From Prevotella sp. (GTDB lineage: Bacteria > Bacteroidota > Bacteroidia > Bacteroidales > Bacteroidaceae), in assembly GCA_017428055.1 (NCBI GenBank), contig JAFRRN010000075.1, positions 55,501-119,500 of the forward strand: a DNA stretch of 64,000 nucleotides. The letters are read 5' to 3'. Position 1 is the first letter of the stretch. Each line of letters starts with the position of its first letter. The translations under genes were made by a program, and so were the position numbers. Shown piece after piece: positions 49,815 to 59,664 of this stretch. Below the pieces are notes generated by a model. That model was not told where the DNA came from. It ran no database searches and worked only from the letters and a program-made list of their open reading frames with translations.

Positions 49815-50987
49815 ATGCGACAAGTTAAATCTTTATTGTTTGGAGCAGGAATGGCTGCCATTCTGCTCTCATCTTGCAATTGTGACAAGTGTCAGACCAC
49901 AGCATCAGGATTAGACCCCGCAGCGTTTGACACCACCATCAACGACAAGCCTGTCAAGTTGTACACCCTGAAAAATGCCAATGGCATGGAGGTATGTATC
50001 ACCAACTATGGTGGACGTGTCGTGTCGTTGGTCGTACCCGACCGTGACAAGAAGCCTACCGATGTGGTGCTGGGCTTTGACAACATCCGCCAATATGCCG
50101 ACACCCTCAACTCACCAACCGACTATGGGTCAAGCGTGGGGCGCTATGCCAACCGTATCAAGAACGCCAAGTTTAGTTTAGGTGACACAGAGTATCAATT
50201 GAAAGTGAATGACGGACCTAACTGTCTGCATGGTGGTGGCACGACCGGTTGGATGAACTGTGTCTATGACGCAGAGCAAATTGATGACCAAACACTGAAA
50301 TTGACGATCGTGGCACCCGATGGTGAGAATGGATTCCCTGGTACCATCACTGCAACCACGACCTATAAGGTGACTGCCGACAATACCCTTGACATCACAT
50401 GGGAAGCTACAACTGACAAAGAGACCATCATCAACCAGACCAACCACAACTACTACAACTTGTCTGGCGACTTCACACAGCCTGGCTACGACATGGTGCT
50501 CTATGTCAATGCCGACAACTTCACTCCATCAGACAAGCTCTATATCCCAACAGGCGAGATTAAGTCTGTTGAAGGTACACCGATGGACTTCCGTACACCC
50601 CATGCCATTGGAGACAGCATCAAGTCGCAGTTTGACCAGATCCAGAATGCCGGTGGCTACGACCACAACTGGTGCCTGAACACCTATAAAGACGGCAAGG
50701 GCGACGACACGCAAGTATGTGCATCTCTCTATTCTCCCAAGACGGGCATCTTCATGGAAATGTTCACCAACGAGCCGGGTGTGCAGGTATATAGCGGAAA
50801 TTTCCAAGGCGTGGGCAACGAGGTGAACATCCAGCACAAGCACGGTCCCTATCCACAGCATGTCAGCGTCTGTTTAGAGAGCCAGAAGTTCCCCGACAGC
50901 CCCAACAAGAAGGATTGGGTACAACCTACATTAAAGCCAGGTGAAAAGTATTTCAGCCACGCAGCTTATAAGTTCTCAGTGAAGTAA
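49815..50987 (+). CDS. Exported aldose 1-epimerase lipoprotein
   Basis: 390 residues. The signal peptide ends in LLSSC (Cys21), so the enzyme is lipid anchored. The mutarotase fold is complete: GRYANRIKNAKFSL, NDGPNCLHGGG, NQTNHNYYNLSG, GGYDHNWCLN and CLESQKFPDSPNKKDW. In Bacteroides the arabinose cluster carries such a gene beside the symporter, so arabinose rather than galactose is the probable substrate. It would supply the anomer taken up by the SSS transporter. A TATTTTTA near-match to the -7 box lies at 49773-49780. Confidence 0.9.
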   Translation: MRQVKSLLFGAGMAAILLSSCNCDKCQTTASGLDPAAFDTTINDKPVKLYTLKNANGMEVCITNYGGRVVSLVVPDRDKKPTDVVLGFDNIRQYADTLNSPTDYGSSVGRYANRIKNAKFSLGDTEYQLKVNDGPNCLHGGGTTGWMNCVYDAEQIDDQTLKLTIVAPDGENGFPGTITATTTYKVTADNTLDITWEATTDKETIINQTNHNYYNLSGDFTQPGYDMVLYVNADNFTPSDKLYIPTGEIKSVEGTPMDFRTPHAIGDSIKSQFDQIQNAGGYDHNWCLNTYKDGKGDDTQVCASLYSPKTGIFMEMFTNEPGVQVYSGNFQGVGNEVNIQHKHGPYPQHVSVCLESQKFPDSPNKKDWVQPTLKPGEKYFSHAAYKFSVK

Positions 50988-50998
50988 GATGTCAGGTT

Positions 50999-51032
50999 TT
51001 GTAGGGGAAGATTTGCTTATCCGCCCCTACAA
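50999..51032 (+). terminator. Hairpin between mutarotase and symporter genes
   Basis: TTGTAGGGG (50999-51007) pairs with CCCCTACAA (51024-51032). No T-run follows. It sits in the 102-bp gap before the symporter and may separate expression of the two genes. Confidence 0.5.
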
Positions 51033-51089
51033 CAACTATATAACCTACAAAAACATATAGTAACAAACAATTATAAAAAAGAAAAAACA

Positions 51090-52853
51090 ATGGATTGGAA
51101 CGCAAAAGAATTTATTTGGATTGACTGGCTTGTGATGGCCATTGGCATCTTGGCGGTGGTTTGGCTGGTTTATCGAGCCATCAAGAAAGACAAGGAAAAG
51201 ATGGCGGGGGCTGACTCCCAAGACTATTTGTTCGGCAAGGGCGAACCCTGGTATGTGATTGGTATGGCAATCTTTGCCGCCAATATCGGTTCGGAACACC
51301 TCGTCGGCCTCGCCGGAACCGGCGCAAAAGACGGTGTGGGAATGGCACACTGGGAGATGCAAGGCTGGATGATCTTGATTCTCGGTTGGCTGTTCGTACC
51401 TTTCTATCAGTTGCTGAACAACAAGATGGGCAAAATCATTACCATGCCTGATTTCTTGAAATTCCGTTACACGCCTCGCACAGGCTCCTGGTTGAGCATC
51501 ATCACGCTGGTTGCATACATATTGACAAAGGTCAGCGTGACGGCATTCACCGGCGGTATCTTCTTCAAGTATTTGCTCGGCCTGCCATTCTGGTGGGGTG
51601 CCCTCGGCCTGATTGCCATCACTGCCATCTTCACCGTCATCGGTGGAATGAAGGGAGTCATGACCATGTCCACCATCCAGACACCTATTCTTATTATAGG
51701 TTCATTCCTCGTGCTGTTCCTTGGTCTCAACACATTGGGACATGGCAGCATCACAGAGGGATGGAGTACCATGATGGAGTATTGTCGTAGTCTGCATGAC
51801 GGTTATGGAACAACCCACATGTTCCACTGGCCTGACATCAATGCCTCTGGCAACCCCGACCCACTTTATCACGAATATCCTGGGTTTGTGGTGTTCCTCG
51901 GCGCATCGATTATCGGTTTCTGGTATTGGTGTACAGACCAGCACATCGTGCAACGTGTACTCGGACAGACCAAAGGCGAGGATAATACTGCCGTGATGAA
52001 ACGCGCACGCCGTGGTTCTATCGCTGCCGGTTACTTCAAACTGCTGCCCGTATTTATGTTCCTCATCCCAGGTATGGTGGCTATCGCCCTTTCCAACGAC
52101 CCCACAAGCGGCATCCAGATGGACATCACCAACCACGACCAGACCGACGGTGCCTTCGCCATGATGGTGAAGAACATCCTGCCTGCCGGTATCAAGGGCT
52201 TTGTGACCATTGGTTTCATCTGTGCCCTTGTCACATCCCTCGCCGCTTTCTTCAATAGTTGCGCAACATTGTTCACTGAGGACTTCTACAAGCCGATGAA
52301 GAAAGGCATGAGCGAAGCCCATTACGTGCTTGTCGGCCGTATCGCCACGGTAGTCGTCGTGGTACTCGGTTTGCTCTGGCTCCCCGTGATGATGAACATG
52401 GGTAACCTTTACAGCTACTTGCAAGGCATCCAGTCATTGCTGGCACCCGCCATGGTGGCCGTGTTCACATTGGGTATCTTCTCCAAGAAGATTACGCCGA
52501 AGGCTGGTGAATGGGGACTTATCGGCGGTTTCGTCATCGGTATGCTTCGTTTGCTGACCAACATTTTCACAGAAACTGGCAGCAAGGCAATGGAAGGCGC
52601 ATTCTGGGAGAACACCGCTTGGTTCTGGCAAACCAACTGGCTCGTATTTGAATGCTGGCTATTGGTATTCATCGTCGTACTGATGATTGTGGTATCATGC
52701 TTCACTCCCGCTCCATCCAAGCAACAAGTGGAGGCCATCACCTTTACAAGTGAGTATCGTGAGCAAATCCGCAACAGCTGGGGTTTCTGGGACATCGTGG
52801 CAACACTCGGTGTCATCTTCCTCTGCGGTTGTTTCTACGCTTACTTCTGGTAA
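51090..52853 (+). CDS. Sodium/solute symporter, probable L-arabinose importer
   Basis: 587 residues with about 14 hydrophobic helices, SSS (SGLT-like) family. The core reads GKGEPWYVIGMAIFAANIGSEHLVGLAGTG, then FTVIGGMKGVMTMSTIQTPI and the later GFICALVTSLAAFFNSCATLFTEDFY, the sodium-site helix. Its neighbours are the exported mutarotase and the AraR regulator, as in the Bacteroides arabinose cluster, so Na+-coupled L-arabinose uptake is the best assignment. Array F lies between it and araR. Confidence 0.88.
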   Translation: MDWNAKEFIWIDWLVMAIGILAVVWLVYRAIKKDKEKMAGADSQDYLFGKGEPWYVIGMAIFAANIGSEHLVGLAGTGAKDGVGMAHWEMQGWMILILGWLFVPFYQLLNNKMGKIITMPDFLKFRYTPRTGSWLSIITLVAYILTKVSVTAFTGGIFFKYLLGLPFWWGALGLIAITAIFTVIGGMKGVMTMSTIQTPILIIGSFLVLFLGLNTLGHGSITEGWSTMMEYCRSLHDGYGTTHMFHWPDINASGNPDPLYHEYPGFVVFLGASIIGFWYWCTDQHIVQRVLGQTKGEDNTAVMKRARRGSIAAGYFKLLPVFMFLIPGMVAIALSNDPTSGIQMDITNHDQTDGAFAMMVKNILPAGIKGFVTIGFICALVTSLAAFFNSCATLFTEDFYKPMKKGMSEAHYVLVGRIATVVVVVLGLLWLPVMMNMGNLYSYLQGIQSLLAPAMVAVFTLGIFSKKITPKAGEWGLIGGFVIGMLRLLTNIFTETGSKAMEGAFWENTAWFWQTNWLVFECWLLVFIVVLMIVVSCFTPAPSKQQVEAITFTSEYREQIRNSWGFWDIVATLGVIFLCGCFYAYFW

Positions 52854-52866
52854 TAACCATTTCATA

Positions 52867-52927
52867 GTTCACAGTTCATCGTTGGTTGAACGATGAGCTG
52901 TGAGCTATGAACTATTAACTATCAACC
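52867..52927. repeat. 22-bp-phased array F with 23-bp hairpin
   Basis: Three 17-bp units at 52867, 52889 and 52911: GTTCACAGTTCATCGTT, AACGATGAGCTGTGAGC and AACTATTAACTATCAAC. Unit 2 is the reverse complement of unit 1 at 15 of 17, the two changes being G-U pairs in RNA; with flanking bases the stem is 23 bp (52861-52883 with 52889-52911, loop GGTTG). Unit 3 is a looser copy (13 of 17 to inverted unit 1). It lies between the symporter stop and the araR start. Confidence 0.7.
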
Positions 52928-53602
52928 ATGAACTATTATAGCGAACACTCTAAAGTCTGGGTTTCTGTTGACTGCATCGTCTTTGGTTTTGAGGAAGGCA
53001 AACTCAAGCTGCTCATCGGCAAGCGTCAAATGGACCCAGGTCGTGGGGAATGGTCACTATATGGAGGCTTTGTCCGTGATGACGAGAGCTTAAAGGATGC
53101 CGCAAACCGCGTCCTCTACGAACTCACGGGAATGAAAAAAGTATACATGAAACAAGTGGGTGCATTCGGGGCCATCGACCGCGACCCTGGTGAGCGCGTC
53201 ATCTCCGTGGCTTATTGTGCCTTGATCAACGTGACAGATTATGACGACCTGCTGCGCCAGCAACATGGTTTGGAATGGGTGAACATTGACGAGTTGCCAA
53301 AGCTATACTCCGACCACAACGAAATGGTACGCAAGGCCATCTCGCTTTTGCGCAGACGCATCAAGACGGAGCCATTGAGCTTCAACCTGTTGCCAAGCCT
53401 GTTTACGTTGACCCAATTGCAGAATGTCTATGAGGCAATCTTGGGAGATGAAATCGACAAGCGAAACTTCCGCAAGCGCATCAAGACATACGATTTCATT
53501 GAAAAAACCGAGCTGATCGACAAATACCACTCCAAGCGTGGTGCCGCACTCTACCGTTTCAATAAAAGGAATTACAACGAAGAATCATCATTCAAATTAT
53601 AA
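52928..53602 (+). CDS. araR: NUDIX-type arabinose regulator
   Basis: 224 residues. The N-terminal NUDIX fold (VSVDCIVFGFEEGKLKLLIGKR) carries a damaged box, GGFVRDDESLKDAANRVLYE then LTG, where the catalytic REUXEE glutamates are lost, as expected for a sensor rather than a hydrolase. A C-terminal winged-helix domain (FTLTQLQNVYEAILGDEIDKRNFRKRI) binds DNA. This architecture is that of the AraR repressor described for Bacteroides thetaiotaomicron, where L-arabinose releases it from DNA. araD starts 9 bp after the stop. Confidence 0.9.
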   Translation: MNYYSEHSKVWVSVDCIVFGFEEGKLKLLIGKRQMDPGRGEWSLYGGFVRDDESLKDAANRVLYELTGMKKVYMKQVGAFGAIDRDPGERVISVAYCALINVTDYDDLLRQQHGLEWVNIDELPKLYSDHNEMVRKAISLLRRRIKTEPLSFNLLPSLFTLTQLQNVYEAILGDEIDKRNFRKRIKTYDFIEKTELIDKYHSKRGAALYRFNKRNYNEESSFKL

Positions 53603-53611
53603 CTACCCATT

Positions 53612-54313
53612 ATGTTAGAAGAACTAAAAGAAAAAGTATTCCGCGCCAATCTTGACTTGGTGAAACACAACCTCGTAATCTTCACTTGGGGCAACGTATC
53701 GGGCATCGACCGTGAAAAAGGACTGGTGGTTATCAAACCCTCTGGCGTGAGCTATGATGCCATGAAAGCATCCGACATGGTCGTTGTGGACTTAGAGACA
53801 GGAAAGGTCGTGGAAGGTGACTTGAATCCATCGTCTGACACGCCAACCCATCTCGTGTTATACCGTGCATTCCCCGAGATTGGCGGTATCGTACACACTC
53901 ACTCCACTTATGCCACAGCATGGTCGCAAGCAGGCAAGGACATCCCCAATATCGGCACGACACATGCCGACTATTTCCATGATGCCATCCCCTGCACCGA
54001 TGACATGACTGAATCGGAAGTGAAAGGCGAATATGAATTGGAGACAGGCAATGTCATCGTGAAGCGTATCAAGGCGGGCAACATCAATCCCGTCCATACA
54101 CCCGGCGTGTTGGTGAAGAACCACGGACCATTCTCGTGGGGCAAAGACGCAGATAACGCCGTCTATAATGCCGTGGTGATGGAACAGGTGGCAAAAATGG
54201 CTTTCATCTCTTACGTCGTCAATCCCGAAACGACCATGAATCCCTTGCTCATCGAAAAGCATTTCAGCCGCAAGCACGGACCTAATGCCTATTATGGCCA
54301 AAAAAAGAAATAA
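53612..54313 (+). CDS. araD: L-ribulose-5-phosphate 4-epimerase
   Basis: 233 residues, class II aldolase/epimerase family. The N-terminal [23 protein letters not shown], zinc ligands in [14 protein letters not shown] and [12 protein letters not shown], and [20 protein letters not shown] match AraD closely. It converts L-ribulose 5-phosphate to D-xylulose 5-phosphate for the pentose phosphate pathway. Between araR and araA, 36 bp before the latter. Confidence 0.95.
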   Translation: MLEELKEKVFRANLDLVKHNLVIFTWGNVSGIDREKGLVVIKPSGVSYDAMKASDMVVVDLETGKVVEGDLNPSSDTPTHLVLYRAFPEIGGIVHTHSTYATAWSQAGKDIPNIGTTHADYFHDAIPCTDDMTESEVKGEYELETGNVIVKRIKAGNINPVHTPGVLVKNHGPFSWGKDADNAVYNAVVMEQVAKMAFISYVVNPETTMNPLLIEKHFSRKHGPNAYYGQKKK

Positions 54314-54349
54314 CTTATATACTTAATAACTTATAAACATTTTATTATT

Positions 54350-55891
54350 ATGATCAAAGCATTTGAGAATTACGAGATTTGGTGGGTGACTGGCGCACAG
54401 TTGCTCTATGGAGGTGACGCAGTTGTACAAGTGGACGGTCACTCAAAGGAAATGGTTGCCGGCTTGAACGAAAGCGGCATCATCCCTATCAAGGTAGTTT
54501 ACAAGGGAACAGCCAATAGTTCTAAGGAAGTGGAAGATGTAATGAAAGCTGCCAACAACGAGGACAAATGTGTGGGTATCATTACATGGATGCACACCTT
54601 CTCACCCGCAAAGATGTGGATCAAGGGTTTGCAAGCCTTGCAGAAGCCATTGCTCCATTTCCACACACAGTACAATGCTGAGATTCCTTGGGACACCATG
54701 GATATGGACTTCATGAACCTGAACCAGAGTGCTCATGGTGACATTGAGTTCGGACATATCTGCACCCGTATGCGTGTTCCCCGCAAGGTGGTTTGCGGTT
54801 ATTGGAAGAACGAGGAAGCGCAGAAGAAGATTGCCGTTTGGGCACGTGTAGCTGTCGGTGTTGCTGATGCACACAATGTCCGCTGCTTGATGTTCGGTAT
54901 GAACATGAACAACGTTGCCGTTACCGATGGTGACCGTGTTGAGTTTGAACAGCGCCTCGGCTATCATGTTGACTACTATCCCGTTAGCTCATTGATGGAA
55001 TATTTCAAGAAAGTGACTGATGCTGAGGCAGATGCCCTGGTTGAAGAGTACAAGAAAGAATACACCATCAAGATTGACGAGAGCGGCGAGGAAGTTTATT
55101 GGGAGAAGGTAAAGAACTCCGCTAAGGCTGAGATCGCATTGCGTCGAGTATTGAAAGATGAAGGCGCAACCGCATTCACAACCAACTTCGATGACCTCGG
55201 CGATGCAGACATCGACGACCCGAACTTTGTGGGATTTGACCAAATTCCTGGTCTCGCCTCACAACGCTTGATGGCTGAAGGTATCGGATTTGGTGCCGAA
55301 GGCGACTGGAAGACCGCTTGCCTCTATCGTACATTGTGGGTTATCCAGCAGGGAATGCCCACAGGCTGTTCGTTCCTCGAAGACTACACCCTTAACTTCG
55401 CTGGCGACCGTAGTTCATGCTTGCAAAGCCACATGCTCGAAGTTTGTCCGCTCATCGCAGTTGACAAACCTAAACTCGAAGTTCATTTCCTCGGCATCGG
55501 CATCCGCAAGCAGCAGACTGCCCGCCTCGTATTCACATCCAAGGTAGGTCGTGGAATCAAGGCTACCGTCGTTGACCTCGGTAATCGTTTCCGTCTCATC
55601 TCACAAGAGGTGGAATGCATCGAGCCAAAGCCCATGCCAAACCTCCCCGTGGCATCTGCCCTTTGGGTTCCACAACCCACATTCGAGATTGGTGCTGGTG
55701 CATGGATCTTGGCTGGCGGTACACACCACAGTGCCTTCTCATACGACATCACCGAGGAGTATTGGGAAGACTTTGCAGAAATGCTTGGTATTGAGTATGT
55801 TAAGATTAACAAGGACACCAAGACCAGCGAGTTTAAGCAGATCCTTCGCAACAACGAAGTGTACTATATGTTGAACAAAGCTTTGCGATAA
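54350..55891 (+). CDS. araA: L-arabinose isomerase
   Basis: 513 residues, close to the usual 500. Motifs include EIWWVTGAQLLYGGDAV, ITWMHTFSPAKMWI, FHTQYNAEIPW, RMRVPRKVVCGYW, the metal-binding Glu/His region EGIGFGAEGDWKTACLYR with MPTGCSFLEDYTLNF, and HHSAFSYD near the C-terminus. It converts L-arabinose to L-ribulose. A 12-bp hairpin follows its stop, ahead of an unrelated small lipoprotein gene that separates it from araB. Confidence 0.96.
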   Translation: MIKAFENYEIWWVTGAQLLYGGDAVVQVDGHSKEMVAGLNESGIIPIKVVYKGTANSSKEVEDVMKAANNEDKCVGIITWMHTFSPAKMWIKGLQALQKPLLHFHTQYNAEIPWDTMDMDFMNLNQSAHGDIEFGHICTRMRVPRKVVCGYWKNEEAQKKIAVWARVAVGVADAHNVRCLMFGMNMNNVAVTDGDRVEFEQRLGYHVDYYPVSSLMEYFKKVTDAEADALVEEYKKEYTIKIDESGEEVYWEKVKNSAKAEIALRRVLKDEGATAFTTNFDDLGDADIDDPNFVGFDQIPGLASQRLMAEGIGFGAEGDWKTACLYRTLWVIQQGMPTGCSFLEDYTLNFAGDRSSCLQSHMLEVCPLIAVDKPKLEVHFLGIGIRKQQTARLVFTSKVGRGIKATVVDLGNRFRLISQEVECIEPKPMPNLPVASALWVPQPTFEIGAGAWILAGGTHHSAFSYDITEEYWEDFAEMLGIEYVKINKDTKTSEFKQILRNNEVYYMLNKALR

Positions 55892-55904
55892 ATTTTTATT
55901 CTTA

Positions 55905-55940
55905 AATAAGGTTGTTTCTGGTTTTAGGAACAACCTTATT
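55905..55940 (+). terminator. Hairpin after araA
   Basis: AATAAGGTTGTT (55905-55916) pairs perfectly with AACAACCTTATT (55929-55940), loop of 12 nt. AATTTTTATT precedes it, but no T-run follows. It is likely to reduce read-through into the lipoprotein and araB. Confidence 0.6.
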
Positions 55941-55969
55941 CAATAAAACCTTCTACATAGTTTTTAATA

Positions 55970-56431
55970 ATGAACAGAAAAAAAGTCTTTCTCATAGCAT
56001 TTATTTCGCTTTTCATAATTATCGGTTGCGGGAGCGTCAAAGCAAAAACTCCAATAAAGCAAGCCTTTGACAAAATTTCACAACTGGATGGTTTCCAAAA
56101 TGTACCTACTGACTTAATTAAAGAGAGGTTTCCCATGTTTGATGGGGAGATAGTTGGAGTCATATATGGTAACGCTGAACCTCGCGATAAAGTTCTTGAC
56201 ATCTTAAGAATCATTCCCCAATGTCAGCTTTACTACGAAATCCTACGTGGTAAGAACAATATGAAAATTGAACGCTATTATATTGCTGAAGACAGTAAGG
56301 GAAACGACCAAATGCTCTATTCTTTTACGGGAATCAATGGCAATGATTTGGTAGTATTTATGTTTACAGATGCTCCTAAAGGACAATACAAGAGAGAAAT
56401 AGACAAAATCAAACAATCAAATAACTATTAA
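55970..56431 (+). CDS. Unknown small lipoprotein between araA and araB
   Basis: 153 residues. The signal peptide [14 protein letters not shown] gives a lipid-anchored Cys20. The mature part is about 130 residues of mixed alpha/beta character ([61 protein letters not shown]-like end) with no catalytic motif I know; it may be a DUF4252-like domain, at low confidence. Codon use is more AT-rich than that of araA and araB, which suggests later insertion. araB begins 4 bp after it. Confidence 0.7.
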   Translation: MNRKKVFLIAFISLFIIIGCGSVKAKTPIKQAFDKISQLDGFQNVPTDLIKERFPMFDGEIVGVIYGNAEPRDKVLDILRIIPQCQLYYEILRGKNNMKIERYYIAEDSKGNDQMLYSFTGINGNDLVVFMFTDAPKGQYKREIDKIKQSNNY

Positions 56432-56435
56432 AGAA

Positions 56436-58028
56436 ATGACCGCAAAACAAACCATCGAAGCCGGTAAAGCCATCTTGGGAATCGAGTTTGGCTCTACCCG
56501 TATCAAGGCCGTCCTCATCGATGAGGAGAACAAACCCATCGCCCAAGGTTCCCATGAATGGGAAAACCAATTGGTTGACGGACTATGGACCTACTCCACC
56601 GAAGCCGTTTGGTATGGGCTGCAAGACTGCTATGCTGACCTTCGCGCCGATGTGAGGAAGCAATACGACATCGAGATTGAAGCCCTCGCCGCCATAGGTT
56701 TTAGTGCGATGATGCACGGATATATGGCATTCAACGAGAAGCAGGACATCCTTGTTCCCTTCCGCACATGGCGCAACACCAATACAGGACAGGCAGCGGC
56801 AGAGCTCTCTGAACTGTTCAATTACAACATCCCCCTTCGTTGGAGCATCAGCCACCTCTACCAGTGCATCCTCGACAATGAGGAGCATGTCAGCGACATC
56901 AAGTATCTGACCACTTTGGCAGGATATGTGCATTGGCAGGTGACAGGACAGTTTGTCCTTGGTGTCGGCGACGCATCGGGAATGATTCCCGTTGACCCGA
57001 AGACCAAGACCTACGATGCCACGATGGTGGAGAAGTTCGACAACCTCATTGCCGCCAAGGGATTCCCATGGAAACTCCTCGACATACTGCCCAAGTCTTT
57101 GAATGCGGGAGAGAACGCCGGATTCCTCACACCCGAAGGAGCCAAGAGGCTTGACGTATCAGGCCACTTGAAGGCTGGCATTCCCGTTTGTCCTCCCGAA
57201 GGCGACGCTGGCACGGGTATGGTGGCTACCAATGCCGTGAAACAACGCACGGGTAACGTCTCCGCAGGCACATCTTCCTTCTCCATGATTGTCTTGGAGA
57301 AAGAGCTGTCGAAGCCCTACGAGATGATTGACATGGTGACGACACCCGACGGAAGCCTCGTGGCAATGGTTCACTGCAACAACTGCACCAGCGACATCAA
57401 CGCTTGGGTAGGCCTGTTCAAGGAGTACCAGCAACTCCTTGGCATCAAGGTTGACATGAACGAGCTTTACGGAAAGTTATTCAACAAGGCACTTGAAGGT
57501 GATACCGATTGTGGAGGTTTGATGGCTTACAACTATGTATCAGGTGAACCTGTAACGGGTCTCGCCGAAGGTCGCCCATTGTTCGTGCGTTCCGCAAACG
57601 ACAAGTTCAACCTCGCCAATTTCATGCGCGCCCACCTCTACGGTGCCATTGGCGTACTGAAAATTGGTAACGACATCCTGTTCAACGAGGAGAAAATCAA
57701 GGTTGACCGCATCACCGGGCATGGTGGTTACTTCAAAACACCTGGCGTAGGCCAGCGTATGTTGGCAGCCGCCCTCAACTCGCCCATCTCCGTGATGGAA
57801 ACGGCTGGCGAAGGCGGAGCGTGGGGCATTGCCCTATTGGCAGCCTATCTCGTGAAGAACGAGAAGAAATTGTCACTCGCCGACTATCTCGACAAGGTGG
57901 TATTCGCTGGCGATGCAGGTGTAGAAATCGCTCCTACACCCGAGGATGTGGAGGGCTTCAATAAGTACATCAAGCTCTACAAAGCATGTCTGCCCATTGA
58001 AGAATGTGCCGTTCAGGCGAAGAAATAA
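56436..58028 (+). CDS. araB: Ribulokinase (FGGY family)
   Basis: 530 residues. The phosphate-1 loop is [48 protein letters not shown] and [15 protein letters not shown] follow, and the ATP-binding C-terminal domain has [22 protein letters not shown]. In the L-arabinose pathway it phosphorylates L-ribulose. Family members in Bacteroidales are often labelled xylulokinase, but the ara context fixes the role. A strong terminator follows. Confidence 0.9.
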   Translation: MTAKQTIEAGKAILGIEFGSTRIKAVLIDEENKPIAQGSHEWENQLVDGLWTYSTEAVWYGLQDCYADLRADVRKQYDIEIEALAAIGFSAMMHGYMAFNEKQDILVPFRTWRNTNTGQAAAELSELFNYNIPLRWSISHLYQCILDNEEHVSDIKYLTTLAGYVHWQVTGQFVLGVGDASGMIPVDPKTKTYDATMVEKFDNLIAAKGFPWKLLDILPKSLNAGENAGFLTPEGAKRLDVSGHLKAGIPVCPPEGDAGTGMVATNAVKQRTGNVSAGTSSFSMIVLEKELSKPYEMIDMVTTPDGSLVAMVHCNNCTSDINAWVGLFKEYQQLLGIKVDMNELYGKLFNKALEGDTDCGGLMAYNYVSGEPVTGLAEGRPLFVRSANDKFNLANFMRAHLYGAIGVLKIGNDILFNEEKIKVDRITGHGGYFKTPGVGQRMLAAALNSPISVMETAGEGGAWGIALLAAYLVKNEKKLSLADYLDKVVFAGDAGVEIAPTPEDVEGFNKYIKLYKACLPIEECAVQAKK

Positions 58029-58042
58029 AACACATACACTTG

Positions 58043-58080
58043 AAGGAGGTAAACATGTTTGGCGTTTACCTCCTTTTTTA
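58043..58080 (+). terminator. Intrinsic terminator of the arabinose cluster
   Basis: AAGGAGGTAAAC (58043-58054) pairs perfectly with GTTTACCTCCTT (58064-58075), loop of 9 nt, followed by a T-run. Clear Rho-independent terminator after araB. Confidence 0.88.
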
Positions 58081-58174
58081 TCTCCTTTTACATACATAAA
58101 CTATTAATAAAACTTAAATGAACGGGTGGTTATGCAAGGTTATGTAGTGTATATCGTTTCACAAAAAAACGCTT

Positions 58175-59278
58175 ATGATAGACCATAAGAACAACCGCAT
58201 CATATTGTCTATAATCTGCTGTATCATCATCGTGTACTTGTCGTCTTGTGCTACCATGATTTCTGGAAGTACGGCAAAAGTAGAGTTAGATGGAGAGGTC
58301 AATGAGCCAGTGTCAATCATTACCTCCCAAACGGAATACAACGACGTGAAACTACCCATTACCGTTGAGGTGAAACGTCGCCATTTGGGAGAGCAACATA
58401 TACGATTCACCTCCCCTTCTTACGCCTATCATGACATCATATTGCATCGGACGTTCAACCCTTGGGCTTTGGGCAATATTTATTTAGGTGTTCTTCCTAT
58501 AAGTGTTGATTTGTTGACAAATGGAATTAGTGAACCGATGCAAAAACATTTCATCATCCGACCTGTTGCACCTCGCCGTCTGGCAGACTCATTATGGGTG
58601 GCAGACTCCCTCGATGCTATTGCCACAAAAGAAGCTTACAGTCTGTCAAGAAAACCAGTTCGGTTTCCTCGCCATGAATTGAATATAGGCATAGGGAGCG
58701 GTGCCAACCAAGCCGACCATGATTTACACGCCATCATCAACGGTTATCCCTCTCTTAACGATTATGATGTAGAGGGAGAATGCTTTGACCTTATCGGCGA
58801 TTCCTATTTATTCATCAATTTTGAATATCATTATCGATTGAATCGTAAATGGGATATTGGTTCCATGGCTGCATGGGGTTTATCAAGAGATGGCAATACA
58901 TATTACTCCCCACAAAACCAATACGCATACGCTGGACAAACCAAATGGATATACGACCATGAGACCAGCCGATATTTCGTGCTTGCGCCATCGGTAAGAT
59001 ACACCTTGTATGAAACGACATCCACCCGTCTCTATTCACGTTTATGTCTGGGAGTCATGCGCCACCACTTAAATTATAAAAGATCATTCTACGATGGTAA
59101 CGACGCTTTAATAGATGAACCCACAGAATCTGTCCTTACCGATATGGTGAAATGGCGCATGGGTTACCACATCACCGCAATTGGAGGCAATATTGGAACG
59201 GAAAACATCCACTTTTTTGGAGAAATTGGCTACGGTTGCTTGGGAGTTGTACGAATAGGAGCCAGTTTTTCCTTTTAA
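58175..59278 (+). CDS. Hypothetical lipoprotein with outer-membrane-like C-terminus
   Basis: 367 residues. The signal peptide ends in YLSSC (Cys25), followed by ATMISGSTAKVELDGEV, a start shared by many Bacteroidales lipoproteins with a small beta-sandwich. From about residue 165 the sequence alternates polar and hydrophobic residues with many aromatics and ends in Phe (GASFSF), as in outer-membrane beta-barrels. So it may be a lipoprotein domain joined to a barrel. Function unknown. Array D starts 27 bp after the stop. Confidence 0.65.
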   Translation: MIDHKNNRIILSIICCIIIVYLSSCATMISGSTAKVELDGEVNEPVSIITSQTEYNDVKLPITVEVKRRHLGEQHIRFTSPSYAYHDIILHRTFNPWALGNIYLGVLPISVDLLTNGISEPMQKHFIIRPVAPRRLADSLWVADSLDAIATKEAYSLSRKPVRFPRHELNIGIGSGANQADHDLHAIINGYPSLNDYDVEGECFDLIGDSYLFINFEYHYRLNRKWDIGSMAAWGLSRDGNTYYSPQNQYAYAGQTKWIYDHETSRYFVLAPSVRYTLYETTSTRLYSRLCLGVMRHHLNYKRSFYDGNDALIDEPTESVLTDMVKWRMGYHITAIGGNIGTENIHFFGEIGYGCLGVVRIGASFSF

Positions 59279-59305
59279 AATGCCTAAAGACATTTCTTTA
59301 TAGCA

Positions 59306-59437
59306 TAAGAATCATTCGTTTATATGGTACAGAACTATGGTTTACGTCATACAAATCAATGGTTTTTAGCACACGGAGCTATGGTTTGCATTGTACAGAG
59401 CATTGACATGTAGCATACAAACCAATGGTTTATACTC
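59306..59437. repeat. 22-bp-phased array D
   Basis: Six degenerate 22-bp units with starts at 59306, 59328, 59350, 59372, 59394 and 59416. The common core is AAACC-AAT-GGTTT, best in the last unit (TACAAACCAATGGTTTATA); unit 3 is TACAAATCAATGGTTTTTA. Units 2 and 4 resemble one another (AGAACTATGGTTT, GGAGCTATGGTTT). Four units have TA at both ends of a 19-bp block. Confidence 0.7.
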
Positions 59438-59664
59438 ACTAAAACAACAGTCAATCGTCTACGGCGAGAAATTGAACAAAATCCGTTTCTAAATCTCACA
59501 AAATCATTTTGAATCATTTTGTTCCCATTTTGTACTATTTCTGCACGAAGTGCATCTTTCATGTTGAATCTTTCATCTTTTTGCCCTTGTCGTGAAACGA
59601 AAATCGGAAAGGAGGAATGTAGACATTAGAGTTTTCGTAACACAGAGAACGAGGCACTTTAGTA

